Notes: a model not told the origin generated them from the letters alone. Shown: positions 1-9,296, counted from the stretch's first letter. The stretch: 64,000 nucleotides of DNA from Janthinobacterium silvisoli (GCF_014200725.1 NZ_JACHCL010000002.1:868001-932000), one strand, 5' to 3'. Program-made: numbers and translations.

Positions 1-1592
1 CAACCGCAGCTGCCGCAGCTGCCGCAGCGCAGCAAGCCGCACAGCAGGCGCATGCTGACGATACCGCCGCCGCAGCGGCCGCCACCAAGGCAGCCCTGTC
101 GCTGGCCGCGACCCAGGCCGCCCAGGCCGACGATGCAGCCGCCACCGTGGCGGCCACCAACGCCGCCAACGCCCATGCCGCCTACCTGGCTGCCATGGCC
201 GACGACGCCAGTGCCGCTACCCTGGCGGCAGCTGCGCAGGTAGCACAGGACGCCGCCACGGCAGCCCAGCATGCCGATGCTGTCGCTGCCGCTTCGGCAG
301 CCGCTGCCGCCGTCGCCCAGGCTGCGGCCATCAGCGCGCAACAAGACGATAATGCTGCCGCTACCGCCGTCGCCAGCGCGGCCCATGCCGCAGCGGCCTA
401 CCAGGCAGCGCTGGCCGCCGATGCGGCCGTCGCCACCACGGCCGCCGCCGCCACCGCTGCGCAAGCAGCGGCACAGTCAGCGCACAACGACGATGCAGCT
501 GCCGCCGCAGCTTCCGCCCAGGCGGCAACCTCGCTGGCAGCCGCGCAGCATGCCCAGGCAGACGATGCGGCAGCCGCGCAGGCAGCCGCCAACGTCGTCA
601 CCGCGCAGGCAGCCTACAACGCCGCCGTGGCAGCCGACAATGCGGCAGTGACAGCGGCCGCCGCCGCCGCCGCGTCGGCCGCTGCAACCCATGCGGCGCA
701 GGCCGATGATGCGGCAGCCGCACAAGCGGCAGCGTTCGCCGCCCAGGCACATGCGAATGCCGCCGCGGCCCATGCCGACGATGCGGCAGCCGCCCAGGCC
801 AACGCAGCAGCGGCAGCGGCCGATGTGGCGGCAGCGCATGCCCAGGCGATCGCCGATCAAACCGACGCAGTAGCGCTGGCACAGGTTTCGGATGCCGATG
901 CAGCCGCCGCCGCCCACGCCCAGACGATTGCCGACCAGACCGACGCCCATGCCCTGGGCCTGGCAGCCGATGCGGCAGCCGCGCAAGCAGCAGCCGCCGC
1001 CCATACGGCAGACCTGACCGATGCCCATGCATTGAGCCTGGCTGCCGATGCGGCAGCAGCGGCGGCAGCCCAGGCACAGGCGCATGCCGACCTGACGGAT
1101 GCGCCTGCGCTGACGGCCGTGGCAGATGCCGATGCGGCAGCGGCGGCCCACGCCCAGACAATCGCAGACCAGACCGATGCGGCCCATTTGCTGGCCTTGA
1201 GCCAGCAAGCGCAGAACAGTCCTCAGGTGCTCGATGGCTTCCATATCGGCGCACCGACGGCTGGCGGCGACGTCATCGATCTGTCGGGCATCGCCAACCT
1301 GGCGCCTGCGGTGGCGGTCGGCGTGAACCTGCATACCGACTTTGGCGCCGACAACCTGTTCATTTTCGACAACACGGCCGTGTCCATCCATGACGCTGCC
1401 GGCGCCATCGCCGCAGACAGCAGCATCTTGTCGGGCCAGGGCTACATCGTCATCGCCGATGCGCAAAACAATGGCGCGGTTACCGTCTACCACTCCAGTG
1501 ACCTCAGCAACGCCCATGCCATCGACACGGCACTGGTGGTGCTGAGCGGCGTGAATATCACGCAGCTGACGGCAGCCAACTTCCATGTCTGA
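1..1592 (+). CDS. Ala-rich type I-secreted surface protein/adhesin (5' end outside window)
   Basis: The frame is open from the first bases, so the N terminus lies outside the window; the frame ends at TGA 1590-1592. About 400 visible residues are alanine-dominated with recurrent ADD/DDAAAA motifs every 23-25 residues, then four 26-residue repeats that each start with ADxTDA (852-1163). The last ~120 residues change character: they carry a DVIDLS motif, a DNLFIFD segment, a YIVIADAQ strand and end in an LSGV...LTAANFHV tail. That layout is typical of C-terminal type I secretion signals on large non-classical RTX/Lap-type adhesins. The three genes downstream (TolC, ABC exporter, HlyD) are a complete type I system, which supports export as its role. 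The repeat region is presumably helical and extended; function as an adhesin is inference. Substrate identity and full length cannot be judged here. Confidence 0.8.
   Translation, partial: TAAAAAAAAQQAAQQAHADDTAAAAAATKAALSLAATQAAQADDAAATVAATNAANAHAAYLAAMADDASAATLAAAAQVAQDAATAAQHADAVAAASAAAAAVAQAAAISAQQDDNAAATAVASAAHAAAAYQAALAADAAVATTAAAATAAQAAAQSAHNDDAAAAAASAQAATSLAAAQHAQADDAAAAQAAANVVTAQAAYNAAVAADNAAVTAAAAAAASAAATHAAQADDAAAAQAAAFAAQAHANAAAAHADDAAAAQANAAAAAADVAAAHAQAIADQTDAVALAQVSDADAAAAAHAQTIADQTDAHALGLAADAAAAQAAAAAHTADLTDAHALSLAADAAAAAAAQAQAHADLTDAPALTAVADADAAAAAHAQTIADQTDAAHLLALSQQAQNSPQVLDGFHIGAPTAGGDVIDLSGIANLAPAVAVGVNLHTDFGADNLFIFDNTAVSIHDAAGAIAADSSILSGQGYIVIADAQNNGAVTVYHSSDLSNAHAIDTALVVLSGVNITQLTAANFHV
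852..1181 (+). repeat. Four 78-bp (26-aa) tandem repeats in the adhesin
   Basis: Units start at 852, 930, 1008 and 1086, with a truncated fifth ADQTDA at 1164. Each encodes ADxTDA, a short Leu-containing stretch, then an Ala-rich tract. The period is exactly 78 bp, so frame is kept. Units 1, 2 and 4 share the IADQTDA/HAQT wording, while the unit at 1008 has ADLTDA. Upstream of 852 the repeats are more degenerate, with 23-25 residue spacing between ADD motifs. Confidence 0.85.
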
Positions 1593-1720
1593 CCTCGCGG
1601 CCGGAAACAGGAGGTAAGCCAGCAACAAACACCGCAGGAGCAGCGCGATGAGGTGCTGCCCCTGCGGCAACGGTTGCCGACCATGAATGACCTTCAGGCC
1701 GCAAGGCTAGAAAATCACGA

Positions 1721-3037
1721 ATGACATTACGCAGTCTGCCAGCGTTGCATCACTCCCGTACCAGCTGGTCCGGGTTCCTGCCATCGATCACAGCCGTACT
1801 GGCGGCCGTGATAATGGTTTCTGCAGCATCCGCCGCCAGTGCCCAGAGCGCCACCGCCTGGACCTTCGACCAGGTCTTGCAGCAGGCGCTGCAAACCCAC
1901 CCCACCGTCCAGGGCAAACGCTCGGCGCAGGCGGCAGCGCAGGCCGACCTGGAAGGCGCACGCTGGCAGCGCTACCCCAGCGTATCGGCGGAAGTGCCTA
2001 CCGGCTCGCAGGAAGCAGGCGGCGTAATGCGGGTGGACCAGCCGCTATGGAGCGGCGGACGCATCAACGCCGGTATCGAGGCGGCAGGCAGCCGGCTCGA
2101 TGCAGCCGGCTCGGCCATCGAGGAAGAACGCCTGAACCTGTCGCTGCGCGTGATCGCCGCCTATACCGAAGCGCTGCGCCAGACAGCCCGCATGCGTTCG
2201 GCCGATGAAGGGCTGGCCGAACATCAGCGGCTGCTGGACATCATCAAGCGCCGCGTAACGCAGTCGGTCAGTTCGCAAACCGACCAGCGCCTGGCTGAAT
2301 CGCGCATGTACCAGGCGGCCAACGATGCCTCGAACGTGCGCCAGGCACTGGAAAACGCGCTGGCGCAACTGTCGCAGCTGGTCGGCAAACCCGTGCGCGT
2401 GGTCACCGGCACCGGCATCGGCGTGGCGGAACCCTTGCCCGACGCCACGCTCGACCTGGTGCTGCGCCAGGCTGTCGCCTATTCGCCCACCCTGCGCCGC
2501 CTCGACTTCGAGGCCCAGGCGGCCGACTCGGATATCGCCGTGCAGCGCTCGGCCTATATGCCCAAGGTCTTGCTGCGCCTGGAAAAAACCACCGGCGGCA
2601 TCAATGCCGACAACCATCCGCGCGCCATGCTGGTATTGCAGGCGCAGCCGGGCGCCGGCCTGTCGGCCAAGGCGGGCGTGGACGCCGCCGTGGCCAAACG
2701 CGAAGGCGCGCGCGCGGCCCACGATGCGGCTGAACGCGATGTGCGCGAACGCTTTACGCTGGACTGGAACGAGGCTGAAGCGAGCCGCCAGCGCCTGGGC
2801 AACGCAGGCGAGGCAAGCACCACCTCGACCCAGGTGTTTGAATCGTATACGCGCCAGTACGTGATCGGCCGCAAGACCTGGAACGATGTGCTCAATGCGG
2901 TGCGCGAAGCAACCCAGGCGCAGTTCACGCTGGAAGACACGCGCGCCCAGGCCATTGCCGCCAGCCTGCGCCTGGCCGCCCAGACGGGCACCTTGGCCGG
3001 GCGCACGGCGCCGGTCAGCGCGGCACGCGGCAATTAA
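1721..3037 (+). CDS. TolC-family outer membrane efflux/secretion protein
   Basis: A protein of 438 residues with an N-terminal signal-like hydrophobic segment ending near AASAQS (residues ~22-42). It then shows the TolC pattern: FDQVLQQALQTHPTV at the start of the first repeat, a PLWSGGR motif, and two long coiled-coil-like blocks rich in Ala, Arg and Glu. TolC proteins form a trimeric outer-membrane beta-barrel with a periplasmic helical tunnel. Position directly between a type I substrate and its ABC exporter says it is the dedicated outer-membrane part of this secretion system (AggA/LapE type). The start at ATG 1721 has only a weak upstream ribosome site. The 128-bp gap after the adhesin shows no clear terminator, so read-through is possible. 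Confidence 0.88.
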   Translation: MTLRSLPALHHSRTSWSGFLPSITAVLAAVIMVSAASAASAQSATAWTFDQVLQQALQTHPTVQGKRSAQAAAQADLEGARWQRYPSVSAEVPTGSQEAGGVMRVDQPLWSGGRINAGIEAAGSRLDAAGSAIEEERLNLSLRVIAAYTEALRQTARMRSADEGLAEHQRLLDIIKRRVTQSVSSQTDQRLAESRMYQAANDASNVRQALENALAQLSQLVGKPVRVVTGTGIGVAEPLPDATLDLVLRQAVAYSPTLRRLDFEAQAADSDIAVQRSAYMPKVLLRLEKTTGGINADNHPRAMLVLQAQPGAGLSAKAGVDAAVAKREGARAAHDAAERDVRERFTLDWNEAEASRQRLGNAGEASTTSTQVFESYTRQYVIGRKTWNDVLNAVREATQAQFTLEDTRAQAIAASLRLAAQTGTLAGRTAPVSAARGN

Positions 3038-3079
3038 CAGCATCAAAAAAATAGCATCAAAACACCAACAGGAGACAGC

Positions 3080-5212
3080 GTGGATACCTCCATCAAACAT
3101 GGCTTGCTGACATTGATCGAACGGGCCGCGCGGCTGACGGGCCAGCATCTGGCTGCCGCCCGCCTGGCCGACCTGCAGCGCCAGCTGGACGAAGTGAGTG
3201 AAGACGCCGGCCCCAGCGCCGTGCTGAGCGCCGTGTGGCTAGCGGCCGGGCTGGAAGGCACGGCGCGCACCTTGCACGATCCCACGCCGGGCGAACTGCC
3301 GTTTGCCATTTACAGCCCCAGCACCGGCTGGGGACTACTGCAGTCGCGCGGTTCGGACGGCGCCTGGCAGGGCGAAAGCGTCGACGGCCGCCCGCTGCAG
3401 CTCGAATCGCTGTCCGGCCTGGCCTGCGTGGGCTTGCCCCGGCGCAGCGAAAAGAGCGGCGCCCAGCCCGGTGCGCTGGGCCTGGTGCGCGATGCGCTGT
3501 GGCTAAAGAAAAGCGTGTTTGTCGACGCCGTGCTGGCCACCGCCCTGGTCACCATGCTGACCATGGCAACGTCGCTGTTTTCCATGCAGGTGTACGACCG
3601 CGTGATTCCCAACCAGAGCTTCAGCACCCTGTGGGTGCTGGTGGTGGGCGTGGCGCTGTCGATCATCCTGGAATTCATCCTCAAGCAGGTGCGCGCCCGC
3701 ATCGTCGACCACTCGTGCAATGAAGTCGACCACGATCTGTCGCAGTGGTTTTTCCAGCGCATGCTGGGCATCCGCATGGAAGCGCGCCCGCCATCGGTAG
3801 GCACCCTGGCGGCGCAGGTGAAGGGCTTCGAAATGGTGCGCGGCGTGCTGACCTCGACCTCGCTGTTCGTGCTGACGGATGTGCCATTCGCGCTGATCTT
3901 CCTGGCCATGATCACCATCATCGGCGGCTGGCTGGTGATGGTGCCGCTGGTCGCCCTGCCGCTGGCCCTGATCTGCGGCCTGATGTTCCAGCGCGCCATC
4001 CAGAGCCATACGCGCAAGAATCTGAACGCCAGCAACCGCAAGGCTGGCCTGCTGGTGGAAGCAGTCGATGGCGTGGAAACACTCAAGGGCAGCAGCGCCG
4101 AGTGGATGATGCAGGCGCGCTGGGCCGAACTGGTGGCCGAGACCAGCCACGCGGAACAGAATATCCGCGACTATGCAGCCCTGTCGCAAAACATCACGGC
4201 CGCCTTCCAGCAGCTGACCAACGTGGCCCTGATTTCCATGGGCGCCTGGTTCGTGGCGGAAAACCAGATGACCATGGGCGCCCTGATGGCGTGCACCATC
4301 ATCAGCAACCGCGCCCTGATGCCCATCGTGCAGCTGCCCGGCGTAATGGTGCAATGGGCGCATGCACGTGCCTCGATCGACGGCCTGGAGCAAGTCATCA
4401 CCTTGCCCAACGAGGCCGACAACGCCCAGTTCGCGCTGACGCCGCGCAGCCTGGAGACCGGACTGCGCTTCGAGCGCATCCGTTTTACCTACGGCGGCGC
4501 GCAAAAAGTGGCGCTGGAAGTGGACAACCTGGCCATCCGTCCCGGCGAGCGCGTCGGCCTGGTGGGCGCCATCGGCTCGGGCAAGACCACCTTGCTGAAA
4601 CTGGCGTCGGGCATGTATCTGCCGTCCGAAGGCAAGGCTTACCTGGGCGACGTGGACATGGCGCTGCTGGCGCCGCCGGTGGTGCGCGAAATGGTCGGCT
4701 ACCTGCCGCAAGAGACACGGCTGTTCAGTGGCACCCTGCGCGACAACCTGCTGCTGGGATTGGCCGACCCCGGCGAGGAAGCCATCCTGGCGGCAGCCAA
4801 GCGCACCGGCCTGATCGAACTGATACTGGGCCAGCCACGCGGACTGGCGCTGGCGATTACGGAAGGCGGGCGCGGCGTCTCGGGCGGCCAGCGGCAATTA
4901 ATCGCGGTGACGCGGCTACTGCTGGCCAAACCGAAGATCTGGCTGCTCGATGAACCGACGGGGGCCATGGATGCCAAAACGGAATCGCGCATCGTGGGAC
5001 TGCTGGGCGAGCTGGCGGCCGAGGGCGTGACCATGGTCGCCACCACCCATAAAAACGCCCTGCTGCCGCTGTTGGACCGGCTGGTGGTACTGCAGGCTGG
5101 CCGCGTGCTGCTCGACGGCCCGCGCGACGTTGTGCTGGCCAAGCTATCGGGCAAACCACAAGCCGTACCACCGGCGGCGGCACCAGTCAGCGCACAGGGA
5201 GCAGTGGCATGA
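3080..5212 (+). CDS. lapB: Type I secretion ABC transporter, LapB-like
   Basis: A 710-residue export ATPase/permease. The N-terminal ~130 residues resemble a C39-like domain without an evident catalytic Cys. Next come the membrane region (for example the segment around residues 150-200 with VDAVLATALVTMLTMATSLF) and an ATPase domain. The ATPase carries Walker A GAIGSGKTT, signature VSGGQRQ, Walker B IWLLDEPTGAMD and an H-loop TTHK. The start is GTG 3080, preceded by GGAGA at 3071, eight or so bases upstream. It overlaps the next gene by four bases (ATGA), so the two are translationally coupled. Role: ATP-driven passage of the upstream Ala-rich adhesin across the inner membrane. The LapB name is by architecture and neighbourhood. 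Confidence 0.9.
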   Translation: MDTSIKHGLLTLIERAARLTGQHLAAARLADLQRQLDEVSEDAGPSAVLSAVWLAAGLEGTARTLHDPTPGELPFAIYSPSTGWGLLQSRGSDGAWQGESVDGRPLQLESLSGLACVGLPRRSEKSGAQPGALGLVRDALWLKKSVFVDAVLATALVTMLTMATSLFSMQVYDRVIPNQSFSTLWVLVVGVALSIILEFILKQVRARIVDHSCNEVDHDLSQWFFQRMLGIRMEARPPSVGTLAAQVKGFEMVRGVLTSTSLFVLTDVPFALIFLAMITIIGGWLVMVPLVALPLALICGLMFQRAIQSHTRKNLNASNRKAGLLVEAVDGVETLKGSSAEWMMQARWAELVAETSHAEQNIRDYAALSQNITAAFQQLTNVALISMGAWFVAENQMTMGALMACTIISNRALMPIVQLPGVMVQWAHARASIDGLEQVITLPNEADNAQFALTPRSLETGLRFERIRFTYGGAQKVALEVDNLAIRPGERVGLVGAIGSGKTTLLKLASGMYLPSEGKAYLGDVDMALLAPPVVREMVGYLPQETRLFSGTLRDNLLLGLADPGEEAILAAAKRTGLIELILGQPRGLALAITEGGRGVSGGQRQLIAVTRLLLAKPKIWLLDEPTGAMDAKTESRIVGLLGELAAEGVTMVATTHKNALLPLLDRLVVLQAGRVLLDGPRDVVLAKLSGKPQAVPPAAAPVSAQGAVA

Positions 5213-6378
5213 ACGACGCAAAGCAGGTAACGAAACAGGAAACAAAACGCGGCCGCGTGCTGATCTGGAGCTGCACGGCGGCGCTGGGCGGCGTAATCGC
5301 CTGGTCATCGTGGGCGGAGCTGGACCAGGTCACGCGCGCCAATGGCCAGGTGATCGCCAGCTCGCGCAACCAGGTGATCCAGGTGGCTGACGGCGGCGTA
5401 CTGTCCGAACTGCGCGTGCATGAAGGCAGCGTGGTGAAGAAGGGAGAATTGCTGGCGCGCTTCGACCGCACGCGGGCCGAGACCAGCTACCTGGAAAGCA
5501 CGGCCAAGGCGGCCGGCCTGAAGGCGGCCGTGGCGCGCCTGCAGGCGGAAGTGTTTGGCGGCACGCCGAAATTCCCGCCCGAGCTGCAGGCGTACCCGGA
5601 ATTTCGCGCCAACCAGCTGACCCTGTTCAACAAACGCCAGGACGCCGTGCGGCAAGAAGTCAATGCGCTGGAAAGCGCCATGAAGCTGATCAAGGAAGAG
5701 CTGGAAATGAACTTGCCGCTGCTGGAAACGGGCGATGTGAGCCGCGCCGACGTGCTCAAGCTGCGGCGCCAGGTGGTCGACATCCAGGCGCAAATCACGA
5801 ACCGGCGCAACAAGTATCTGCAAGACAGCCAGACCGACCTGGTGAAAGCTCAGGAAGATCTGGCCAGCGTGCAGCAAACGGTGACCCAGCGCAAGGAGCA
5901 GCTGGGTTCGACCGACATTTACGCGCCTACCGACGGCATCGTGCGCAACGTGCGCCTGACCACCCTGGGCGGCGTGGCCAAACCGGGCGAGGAAATCCTG
6001 CAGATCGTGCCCACCGACGACGACCTGATCATCGAAGCCAAGGTCAAACCGGCCGACATCGCCTTCATCAAGCCCGGCCTGCCCACGGCAGTCAAGCTCG
6101 ACGCCTACGACTACGGCATCTACGGGCGCCTGCGTGGCAACGTCAGCTACATCAGCGCCGACACGCTCAGCGAAGACAACAAGGGCAATGAACAGCCGTA
6201 CTACCGCGTGCAGATCAAGACCAGCGGACGCAACCTGGTCGGCAAGAACGGCCTGCCGATCCTGATCCAGCCCGGCATGACGGCCACCGTGGAAATCAAC
6301 ACCGGCCGCAAGACCGTGCTGCGCTATCTCACCAAGCCGATCACGAAGACGTTTTCAGAGTCGCTGGGGGAACGGTGA
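5209..6378 (+). CDS. lapC: HlyD-family membrane fusion protein, LapC-like
   Basis: A 389-residue periplasmic adaptor. It has a single N-terminal membrane segment (LIWSCTAALGGVIAWSSWAEL, residues ~20-40), a biotinyl-lipoyl half (GQVIASSRNQVIQVADGGVLSELRVHEGSVVKKGELL), and a long coiled-coil hairpin (~85-225). The second lipoyl half (YAPTDGIVRNVRLTTLGGVAKPGEEIL) and the beta-barrel region follow. HlyD proteins bridge the ABC exporter to TolC. ATG 5209 overlaps the stop of the ABC gene (ATGA). Its 3' end overlaps the convergent downstream gene by 38 bases. With its two upstream neighbours it makes a complete type I secretion system. Confidence 0.92.
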   Translation: MNDAKQVTKQETKRGRVLIWSCTAALGGVIAWSSWAELDQVTRANGQVIASSRNQVIQVADGGVLSELRVHEGSVVKKGELLARFDRTRAETSYLESTAKAAGLKAAVARLQAEVFGGTPKFPPELQAYPEFRANQLTLFNKRQDAVRQEVNALESAMKLIKEELEMNLPLLETGDVSRADVLKLRRQVVDIQAQITNRRNKYLQDSQTDLVKAQEDLASVQQTVTQRKEQLGSTDIYAPTDGIVRNVRLTTLGGVAKPGEEILQIVPTDDDLIIEAKVKPADIAFIKPGLPTAVKLDAYDYGIYGRLRGNVSYISADTLSEDNKGNEQPYYRVQIKTSGRNLVGKNGLPILIQPGMTATVEINTGRKTVLRYLTKPITKTFSESLGER

Positions 6379-7180
6379 CGGGACTGCTCTCTTCAAGCCC
6401 GATCGGCACATGACTGCTGCCAAACTCGGCTTCGGCAAGTTCCCGCGCATGCAGGGACACAGGCGCCAGCAAAACTAGCTGCACCACGCTGCTTCCGCCG
6501 GGGGACATTTTCACTGGCGGATCGGCGCGTACGGCATCCATATCGATGCGCCCGTCTGCCTTGCGTTGCACGGCACGTACCTTGGCCGGCGTGATCTGGA
6601 AAAAAGCCAGGGAGGCGCCGGCTGCCACCGCGGCCTGGCGCAAACCCTCCGAAAATCCCATCTCATTATTCTTGATGAGCAGATCACTGCTACCGAGCAC
6701 CACAAATCCCTTGTTTTGCCATGTGGCCAGCATGCCTGGGAGCTCAGCCGTCCGCACCAGGCTGACTAGCGCCACCGGACAGACTTTGGGGCCGATGTGG
6801 GTGGAGGGTGCGACAGGAATACTATCGATGACGATGGTGGCTGCCCCATACCTGGGAGCAAGTTCCGCCTGCCTGCGCGCCGCCATCGATTGAGGTGCAA
6901 GATAAACAGGCTCGGGCGGCGACGGCGGGGGCCGGTAGATGACGAGCGATGCAGCAATGCTGACTGCATGGCGACAAAATGTTGCCCGTTCATGCTGGTT
7001 TTCGCTGGCAACATCAAGCCTGATGAAACCCGTTTGCTCCCACCGCTGCACTGCGGACTGCACATCCTGCGTGATATCAAACCAGATTTCCGCCAGCATC
7101 GATATGCCAGGCGCCAGATACGCCGCCTCAGGTTCAGCAGGCAGATAGTGTTCAAAGAACGCGTGCATTGTTGGACTCAT
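6341..7180 (-). CDS. Hypothetical protein with an apparent internal duplication
   Basis: About 279 residues, not recognised. The start is taken as ATG 7180; a TTG one codon upstream and an ATG at 7168 are alternatives, and no strong ribosome site is seen. Two segments look related. One is around residues 45-85 (WEQTGFIRLDVAS...AVSIAASLVIY). The other is around 160-200 (WQNKGFVVLGSSD...AAVAAGASLAFF). Both have W-x3-GF-x2-L followed by a helix ending in AAS/GAS-L. The linkers between them are proline-rich (YRPPPSPPEP). No signal peptide or membrane helix is obvious. It converges on, and overlaps, the end of the LapC-like gene. Function unknown; it may be a two-lobed domain of the kind seen in bacterial proteins with a GYxxLGxSxF motif, but this is a guess. 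Confidence 0.6.
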   Translation of the reverse strand: MSPTMHAFFEHYLPAEPEAAYLAPGISMLAEIWFDITQDVQSAVQRWEQTGFIRLDVASENQHERATFCRHAVSIAASLVIYRPPPSPPEPVYLAPQSMAARRQAELAPRYGAATIVIDSIPVAPSTHIGPKVCPVALVSLVRTAELPGMLATWQNKGFVVLGSSDLLIKNNEMGFSEGLRQAAVAAGASLAFFQITPAKVRAVQRKADGRIDMDAVRADPPVKMSPGGSSVVQLVLLAPVSLHARELAEAEFGSSHVPIGLEESSPVTVPPATLKTSS

Positions 7181-7454
7181 CAATAATGAAAATAGTTGTC
7201 TTGGCGTGCAGCTTCGAGCACGCCACCACCAGGCCGATGTTTGCCAGTGTAGCGTCTTCCTGAGCCAGTGCTTGATTTTTTAACCACCTTATCGATTTAG
7301 CCTTGCCCAAAGTGGCGCCACGTGGCCAGCAGCATCGATGCTGTGGCATATTTATTCTTGAGGGCAATATACTTCAGGTACTTCTGGTTAACAAAGATGG
7401 GCTAAACTTGGCTTTGAAGGCGCTAAAATAGCCGCCCTCTTTTCATCAGTCCGT

Positions 7455-8630
7455 TTGAGCAAGCTCACGCATCTCTTATTCATGGCACTCGACCCATCCA
7501 CCATCCTCATACTCACTACCGCCCTGGCCGCCGCCGCTGCACTCTATTTGGCCGTGGAATGGCGCAGCGTGCGCGAGGAATCGCTGCTGTTCTGGAGCGC
7601 TGGCTTCGCTGTCATCACGGTGGGATCCATTCTGGCGCTGTTGCGCAGCCATGGTTTTTTGCTGATCGGTATCTGGTTTGCCAACGGCTTGCTGATCGCC
7701 GCCCACTGGCTGTTCCTGGCTGGCGTGGCCAGATTCACACAAATTCGCTTGTCGCGCGCCTGGTATCTGATTGCCGTCGTCTGGCTGGCGATGCTGCTGG
7801 TTCCCAACGAACCCTGGTGGTCCAAGCTGATGTTCGTCATCCAGTCGCTGCTGATTGCCGGTCTGACCCTGCGCGCCAGCTTCCTGCTGCGCCCCCATGG
7901 CGTGTCCCTGAGCGTGGGCGCGGTGCAATTGCGCTATGTACTGCTGCTGCATGGCCTGTTCTATCTCGTCAAGGCAGGCGTGCCCGTGGCGCTCGATGCC
8001 TTCGTCGACCTGGCCGCCTTCCGTGGCGAAGTGATCCAGATCTCGCTGGTGGAAGGCACCATTGCAATCATGCTGATCGCCTTGTCGATGACCGGCACCG
8101 AACGTCACCGCCGCGAAGAACGCATCGAACAGATCGCTGCGCGCGACCCGCTCACCGCGCTCTACAACCGCCGCGCCCTGTTCATGCGCGCTCCTGAGCT
8201 GCTCGAACTGGCCTCGCCGGCCAGCCCCGGCGCCCTGCTGCTGATCGACATCGACAACTTCAAGCAGGTCAATGACTTGCACGGCCACGGCGCCGGCGAC
8301 AAATTGCTGGTGGCCCTGAGCGAAATCATCCGCAGCGCCCTGCCGCAAGACGCGCTGGCAGCACGGCTGGGAGGCGACGAGTTCGTGATACTGCTGCGTG
8401 TAGCCAGCAGCGAAAGTATCTTGATGCTGGCCAATCGCTTGCGCGAGGCATTCGGACAGATGGCGCAAGAAGCGTTTGCCACACCGAAGGCGGTGACCCT
8501 GAGCATCGGTGGCACCTTGTTCGAGCGGCCACCGGCAGGATTGACGGCCTTGCTGGAACTGGGCGACACGGCCTTGTACGAGTCCAAGCGAGGCGGGCGC
8601 GATAGCGTGCGGGTGGTGCTGGCGGCCTGA
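7455..8630 (+). CDS. Membrane diguanylate cyclase (GGDEF)
   Basis: A 391-residue protein. Residues ~12-215 hold about six or seven hydrophobic helices. A C-terminal GGDEF domain follows (~225-390), with DPLTALYNRR at its start, the metal-binding DIDNFKQVND and the intact active site GGDEF at 306-310. It should make c-di-GMP from two GTP at the inner membrane. The inhibitory RxxD site expected just upstream reads LPQD (296-299), so canonical product inhibition looks lost. No EAL domain is present. The start is uncertain: TTG 7455 gives the full frame, but ATG 7482 is also possible and neither has a clear ribosome site. Proximity to a Lap-type secretion system fits c-di-GMP control of adhesion, but no LapD/LapG is seen here. 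Confidence 0.9.
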   Translation: MSKLTHLLFMALDPSTILILTTALAAAAALYLAVEWRSVREESLLFWSAGFAVITVGSILALLRSHGFLLIGIWFANGLLIAAHWLFLAGVARFTQIRLSRAWYLIAVVWLAMLLVPNEPWWSKLMFVIQSLLIAGLTLRASFLLRPHGVSLSVGAVQLRYVLLLHGLFYLVKAGVPVALDAFVDLAAFRGEVIQISLVEGTIAIMLIALSMTGTERHRREERIEQIAARDPLTALYNRRALFMRAPELLELASPASPGALLLIDIDNFKQVNDLHGHGAGDKLLVALSEIIRSALPQDALAARLGGDEFVILLRVASSESILMLANRLREAFGQMAQEAFATPKAVTLSIGGTLFERPPAGLTALLELGDTALYESKRGGRDSVRVVLAA

Positions 8631-8774
8631 AAAAACGTCTTCAAAACCTGCCGTAATACCGTGCCCCGATGGCTGATAAACCATAGAAAATGGTAATATA
8701 CATAATACTTTCCATAGTCCAATTAAATCGCATATGATGTCGCCGTACACTTTCTTGAGCCAAAGGAGACAACC

Positions 8775-9284
8775 ATGCTCGTACTATCGAATCCACGCAC
8801 CAAAACCGGCCGCAGTGCCGGCAAACGCAGCCAGTGGCTGCCTGCCATGCTGGGCGCTGTCACCGCGCTGGAGGCACTGAGCGGACCGGCGCATGCCGCG
8901 CCGACCGAAGAAGAACGCGCCGTACTGGCGCCCTTGCTTACGCTGCTCGATGGCCTCAAGCTGCATGACAAGAATATGATGCAGTCAGTCCTGACGCCCG
9001 ATGGCAGCGCCAGCCTGGTACGCGATGGCAAGCTGGTGCAATTGAAGCTGTCGGTATTTTCCGACCGGATTCCGTTCGGCGCGGACAAATATGAAGAGCC
9101 GATTTACGATCCGCTGGTCAAGATAGACGACAATATCGCCATGATCTGGGCGCCGTATGACTTTATCCTCAATGACAAACTGCATCACTGCGGCACCGAT
9201 ATCGTGACCCTGGTGCGCCAGGATGGCCGCTGGCTCATTACCGGCATCGCCGACAATAGCCGTACGAATTGCAAGCCGCGCTAG
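8775..9284 (+). CDS. Secreted NTF2/SnoaL-like protein (putative lumazine-binding fold)
   Basis: 169 residues from ATG 8775, with a clear AAAGGAGA ribosome site about 8 bases upstream. The N terminus has a basic stretch, then a hydrophobic segment ending in GPAHAAP, which looks like a signal peptide with cleavage after AHA. The mature part follows the small cone-shaped NTF2-like pattern: a first helix with LLDGLKLHDKNMM, then alternating strands ending in GRWLITGIADNSR. Such domains serve as small enzymes or binding modules, and no catalytic residues can be assigned here. It converges on the FtrA-type regulator 12 bases downstream. Confidence 0.65.
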   Translation: MLVLSNPRTKTGRSAGKRSQWLPAMLGAVTALEALSGPAHAAPTEEERAVLAPLLTLLDGLKLHDKNMMQSVLTPDGSASLVRDGKLVQLKLSVFSDRIPFGADKYEEPIYDPLVKIDDNIAMIWAPYDFILNDKLHHCGTDIVTLVRQDGRWLITGIADNSRTNCKPR

Positions 9285-9296
9285 CAACACCGAGGT

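Noticed and set aside
477-1670. 397-residue minus-strand frame, Cys/Arg/Gly-rich
   Set aside because: Mirror of the Ala-rich adhesin; the composition is explained by the GCN codons read in antisense.
7152-7367. 71-residue minus-strand frame upstream of the hypothetical gene
   Set aside because: It overlaps the start of the better-supported gene and has no recognisable features.
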